DNA of 64,000 nucleotides, from contig NZ_JXQQ01000033.1 of the NCBI RefSeq assembly GCF_000834655.1, positions 1 through 64,000 of the forward strand, given 5' to 3'. The translations under genes and the position numbers were made by a program. The notes beneath the pieces are model-generated. The model was given only the letters and a program-made list of their open reading frames with translations, made no database searches and was not told where the DNA came from. The DNA is from Variovorax paradoxus (GTDB lineage Bacteria > Pseudomonadota > Gammaproteobacteria > Burkholderiales > Burkholderiaceae_C). This document shows positions 61,854-64,000 of this stretch, one piece after another; the stretch's first letter is position 1, and each line of letters begins with the position of its first letter.

Positions 61854-62752
61854 GCGCACCTTCCAAGATCATCCGCCGCGCGCAGGCCGGCACCACCGAG
61901 GCGGCTTGGGTCCGCTGGACGCTGATCGGCATTGCGCTCGCGTTCATGTTCCTGTTCCTCGTGCTGCCGCTGGCGGCCGTGGCGACCGAGGCGCTGCGCA
62001 AGGGCGTCTCGGCGTACCTGGAGGCGCTGAAGGAACCCGACGCCTGGAGCGCGATCCGCCTCACGCTGATCACGGCCGCCATCACGGTGCCGCTGAACCT
62101 CGTGTTCGGCGTGGCCGCGGCCTGGGCGATTGCCAAGTTCGAGTTCCGCGGCAAGGCCTTCCTCACCACGCTGATCGACCTGCCGTTCGCGGTGTCGCCG
62201 GTGGTGGCGGGCCTGATCTACGTGCTGGTGTTCGGTGCGCAGGGCTGGCTGGGCCCGTGGCTCGCCGAGCACGACATCAAGATCATCTTCGCCGTGCCCG
62301 GCATCGTGCTGGCCACCGTGTTCGTGACCTTCCCGTTCATTGCGCGCGAACTCATTCCGCTGATGCAGGCGCAGGGCACCGACGAGGAGCAGGCGGCCAT
62401 CGTGCTCGGCGCGACCGGCTGGCAGACCTTCTGGCGCGTGACGCTTCCCAACATCAAGTGGGGGCTCCTGTACGGCGTGATCCTCTGCAACGCGCGCGCC
62501 ATGGGCGAGTTCGGCGCGGTGTCGGTGGTGTCCGGCCACATCCGCGGCCAGACCAACACCATGCCGCTGCACGTGGAAGTGCTCTACAACGAATACCAGT
62601 CGGTGGCCGCCTTCGCCGTGGCCTCGCTGCTGGCGATCCTGGCGCTGGTCACGCTGGTGATCAAGTCGGTGATCGAGTGGCGCCACGAGCGCGAGATGAA
62701 GGCCATTGCCGAACTGCCGCCCGAGCGTCCCCCAGAAGCCACGGCCGCCTGA
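61850..62752 (+). CDS. cysW: Sulfate ABC transporter permease CysW
   Basis: A 300-aa permease with about six helices: [20 protein letters not shown] near 20-40, [20 protein letters not shown], and the ATPase loop [20 protein letters not shown] near 186-205. [24 protein letters not shown] motif ([16 protein letters not shown]) is typical of CysW. It partners CysT. The ATG is coupled to the mini-ORF. Confidence 0.95.
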   Translation: MSAPSKIIRRAQAGTTEAAWVRWTLIGIALAFMFLFLVLPLAAVATEALRKGVSAYLEALKEPDAWSAIRLTLITAAITVPLNLVFGVAAAWAIAKFEFRGKAFLTTLIDLPFAVSPVVAGLIYVLVFGAQGWLGPWLAEHDIKIIFAVPGIVLATVFVTFPFIARELIPLMQAQGTDEEQAAIVLGATGWQTFWRVTLPNIKWGLLYGVILCNARAMGEFGAVSVVSGHIRGQTNTMPLHVEVLYNEYQSVAAFAVASLLAILALVTLVIKSVIEWRHEREMKAIAELPPERPPEATAA

Positions 62753-62767
62753 GAGAAAGAAGAAATC

Positions 62768-63865
62768 ATGAGCATCGAAATCCGCGACATCAGCAAGCAA
62801 TTCGGCGACTTCCGCGCGCTGCGCAACGTGAACCTCGACGTGGAATCGGGCGAGCTCGTCGCGCTGCTCGGCCCCTCGGGCTGCGGCAAGACCACGCTCT
62901 TGCGCATCATCGCGGGGCTGGAGACGGCCGACACCGGCAGCATCCTTTTCTCGGGCGAGGACACCACCGACGTGCATGTGCGCGAGCGGCAGGTGGGCTT
63001 CGTGTTCCAGCACTACGCGCTGTTCCGCCACATGACCGTGTTCGAGAACGTCGCCTTCGGCCTGCGCGTGAAGCCGCGCAAGGAGCGGCCGAGCGATGCG
63101 CAGATCAAGGCCAAGGTGACCGACCTGCTCAAGCTGGTGCAGCTCGACTGGCTGGCCGACCGCTATCCGTCGCAGCTGTCCGGCGGCCAGCGCCAGCGCA
63201 TCGCCCTGGCCCGTGCGCTGGCGGTCGAGCCCAAGGTGCTGCTGCTGGACGAGCCTTTCGGCGCGCTCGACGCCAAGGTGCGCAAGGAACTGCGCCGCTG
63301 GCTACGCCGGCTGCACGACGAACTGCACGTCACCTCGATCTTCGTCACGCACGACCAGGAAGAGGCGCTCGAAGTGGCCGACCGCGTGGTGGTCATCAAC
63401 AAGGGGCAGATCGAGCAGGTCGGCTCGCCGCAGGACGTGTGGGACAAGCCCGCGAGTCCTTTCGTCTACGGGTTCCTCGGCGACGTGAACCTCTTCCACG
63501 GCCGTGCCGACAACGGCCAGGTGCAACTGGACGGCATGCGCCTGGATTCGCCCGAGCACAGCGGCGCGCGCGATGCCAAGGCCATGGCCTACGTTCGCCC
63601 GCATGACCTGGATGTGACCCGCTACCTGCCGGGTGCCACCGGCATCGTCGCCACGCTGTCGCGTGCCATCGTGGTCGGCCCGATCGCGCGGCTGGAACTT
63701 GAGCCCACCGAATCGAATCCTGATAATCCGGGCTCCGGAACCATCATCGAGGCGCAACTTCCTGCGCAACAGTTCCGTGACCTGGGCTTGAAGGAGGGCG
63801 ACACCGTCGTCGCCAATCCGCGCAAGGCCAGGGTGTTCGTAGAAGAAGATTGGGTGTCTCCTTGA
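62768..63865 (+). CDS. cysA: Sulfate/thiosulfate ABC transporter ATPase CysA
   Basis: A 365-aa ATPase. Walker A GPSGCGKT is at 35-42, signature [19 protein letters not shown] near 135-153, Walker [16 protein letters not shown], then [16 protein letters not shown]. The C-terminal TOBE-like part (about 240-360) is present. It energises CysTW. AAAGAAG lies 9 nt before the ATG; the stop overlaps the dsbB start (TTGA). Confidence 0.96.
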   Translation: MSIEIRDISKQFGDFRALRNVNLDVESGELVALLGPSGCGKTTLLRIIAGLETADTGSILFSGEDTTDVHVRERQVGFVFQHYALFRHMTVFENVAFGLRVKPRKERPSDAQIKAKVTDLLKLVQLDWLADRYPSQLSGGQRQRIALARALAVEPKVLLLDEPFGALDAKVRKELRRWLRRLHDELHVTSIFVTHDQEEALEVADRVVVINKGQIEQVGSPQDVWDKPASPFVYGFLGDVNLFHGRADNGQVQLDGMRLDSPEHSGARDAKAMAYVRPHDLDVTRYLPGATGIVATLSRAIVVGPIARLELEPTESNPDNPGSGTIIEAQLPAQQFRDLGLKEGDTVVANPRKARVFVEEDWVSP

Positions 63866-64000
63866 TCGATTGGTACTTCGGCGCGCCGCGCCGCGCGCTC
63901 GGGCTGATCTGCCTGGCCTGTGTCCTCATGCTGGCCTTCGGGCTCTACCTTCAGCACGTGGTGGGGCTGGAGCCCTGTCCCATGTGCATCGTGCAGCGGT
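63862..64000 (+). CDS. dsbB: Disulfide bond formation protein DsbB (partial, runs off the window)
   Basis: The first 46 codons of a membrane oxidase. A membrane helix near 12-29 ([18 protein letters not shown]) is followed by the quinone-linked redox pair PCPMC near 39-43, then IVQR, as in DsbB. It reoxidises DsbA in the envelope. The TTG at 63862 overlaps the cysA stop (TTGA); a TTG 12 nt earlier is another possible start. The rest is outside the window. Confidence 0.88.
   Translation, partial: MIDWYFGAPRRALGLICLACVLMLAFGLYLQHVVGLEPCPMCIVQR

Overview
The window is about 64 kb of very GC-rich, densely coding chromosome. Gene content, GTG/TTG starts, 4-nt ATGA/GTGA overlaps and many periplasmic binding proteins point to a betaproteobacterium of the Comamonadaceae, most like Variovorax. 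This is inferred from gene families, not from a database search. I see no rRNA, tRNA, CRISPR array, insertion sequence or prophage.

Region by region. (1) 0.4-9.7 kb: a leftward peptide-scavenging operon (RpiR regulator, isoaspartyl peptidase, GsiABCD-type importer, DmpA-type P1 peptidase, DppA-type D-aminopeptidase). (2) 9.7-14.5 kb: a structured leader with a small hypothetical gene, an extensin-like protein, a degenerate histidine kinase, a hotdog thioesterase, a GNAT acetyltransferase and an aldo/keto reductase. (3) 14.5-21.2 kb: LysR regulator, orphan amino-acid-type binding protein, ornithine-cyclodeaminase-like enzyme, FAD oxidoreductase, class I aldolase and CoA-transferase. (4) 21.2-26.2 kb: envelope methionine-sulfoxide repair (secreted 1-Cys MsrA, Met-Lys-Asp repeat protein, MsrP-like molybdoenzyme, membrane cytochrome b) next to a divergent two-component system. 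(5) 26.3-32.2 kb: crotonase, lipoprotein hydrolase, transglutaminase, MnmC, YggX. (6) 32.3-42.7 kb: sulfur scavenging (sulfate-binding protein, FMN reductase, three SsuA paralogues, SsuD, SsuC, SsuB, O-acetylhomoserine sulfhydrylase, nitroreductase, molbindin). (7) 43.3-48.0 kb: a Family 2A encapsulin operon (rhodanese, EpsC serine acetyltransferase, XRE regulator, shell, cargo cysteine desulfurase), a cysteine-fed sulfur compartment. (8) 48.1-59.1 kb: halogenase-like flavoprotein behind a perfect operator, racemase/PanE/SolA-like group, a second sulfonate-type binding protein, an amino-acid importer with no ATPase, FMN reductase, azoreductase with LysR, 1-Cys peroxiredoxin. (9) 59.1-64 kb: hydrolase, sulfate importer Sbp-CysTWA and the start of dsbB.

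The common theme is sulfur: uptake of sulfate, sulfonates and glutathione-like peptides, assimilation into homocysteine and cysteine, and handling of cysteine sulfur inside a protein shell.

The least expected structure is a dispersed element of about 95 bp, six copies, placed between operon genes here. In four copies a 40-47 codon mini-ORF starts at or just after the upstream stop codon and ends in an ATGA that is also the start of the next gene. In a fifth copy the same frame is fused to the end of the cytochrome b gene and stops 1 nt before the next start. The element can also fold into strong hairpins. This looks like a mobile or processing element that has been made translatable so that ribosomes pass through it.
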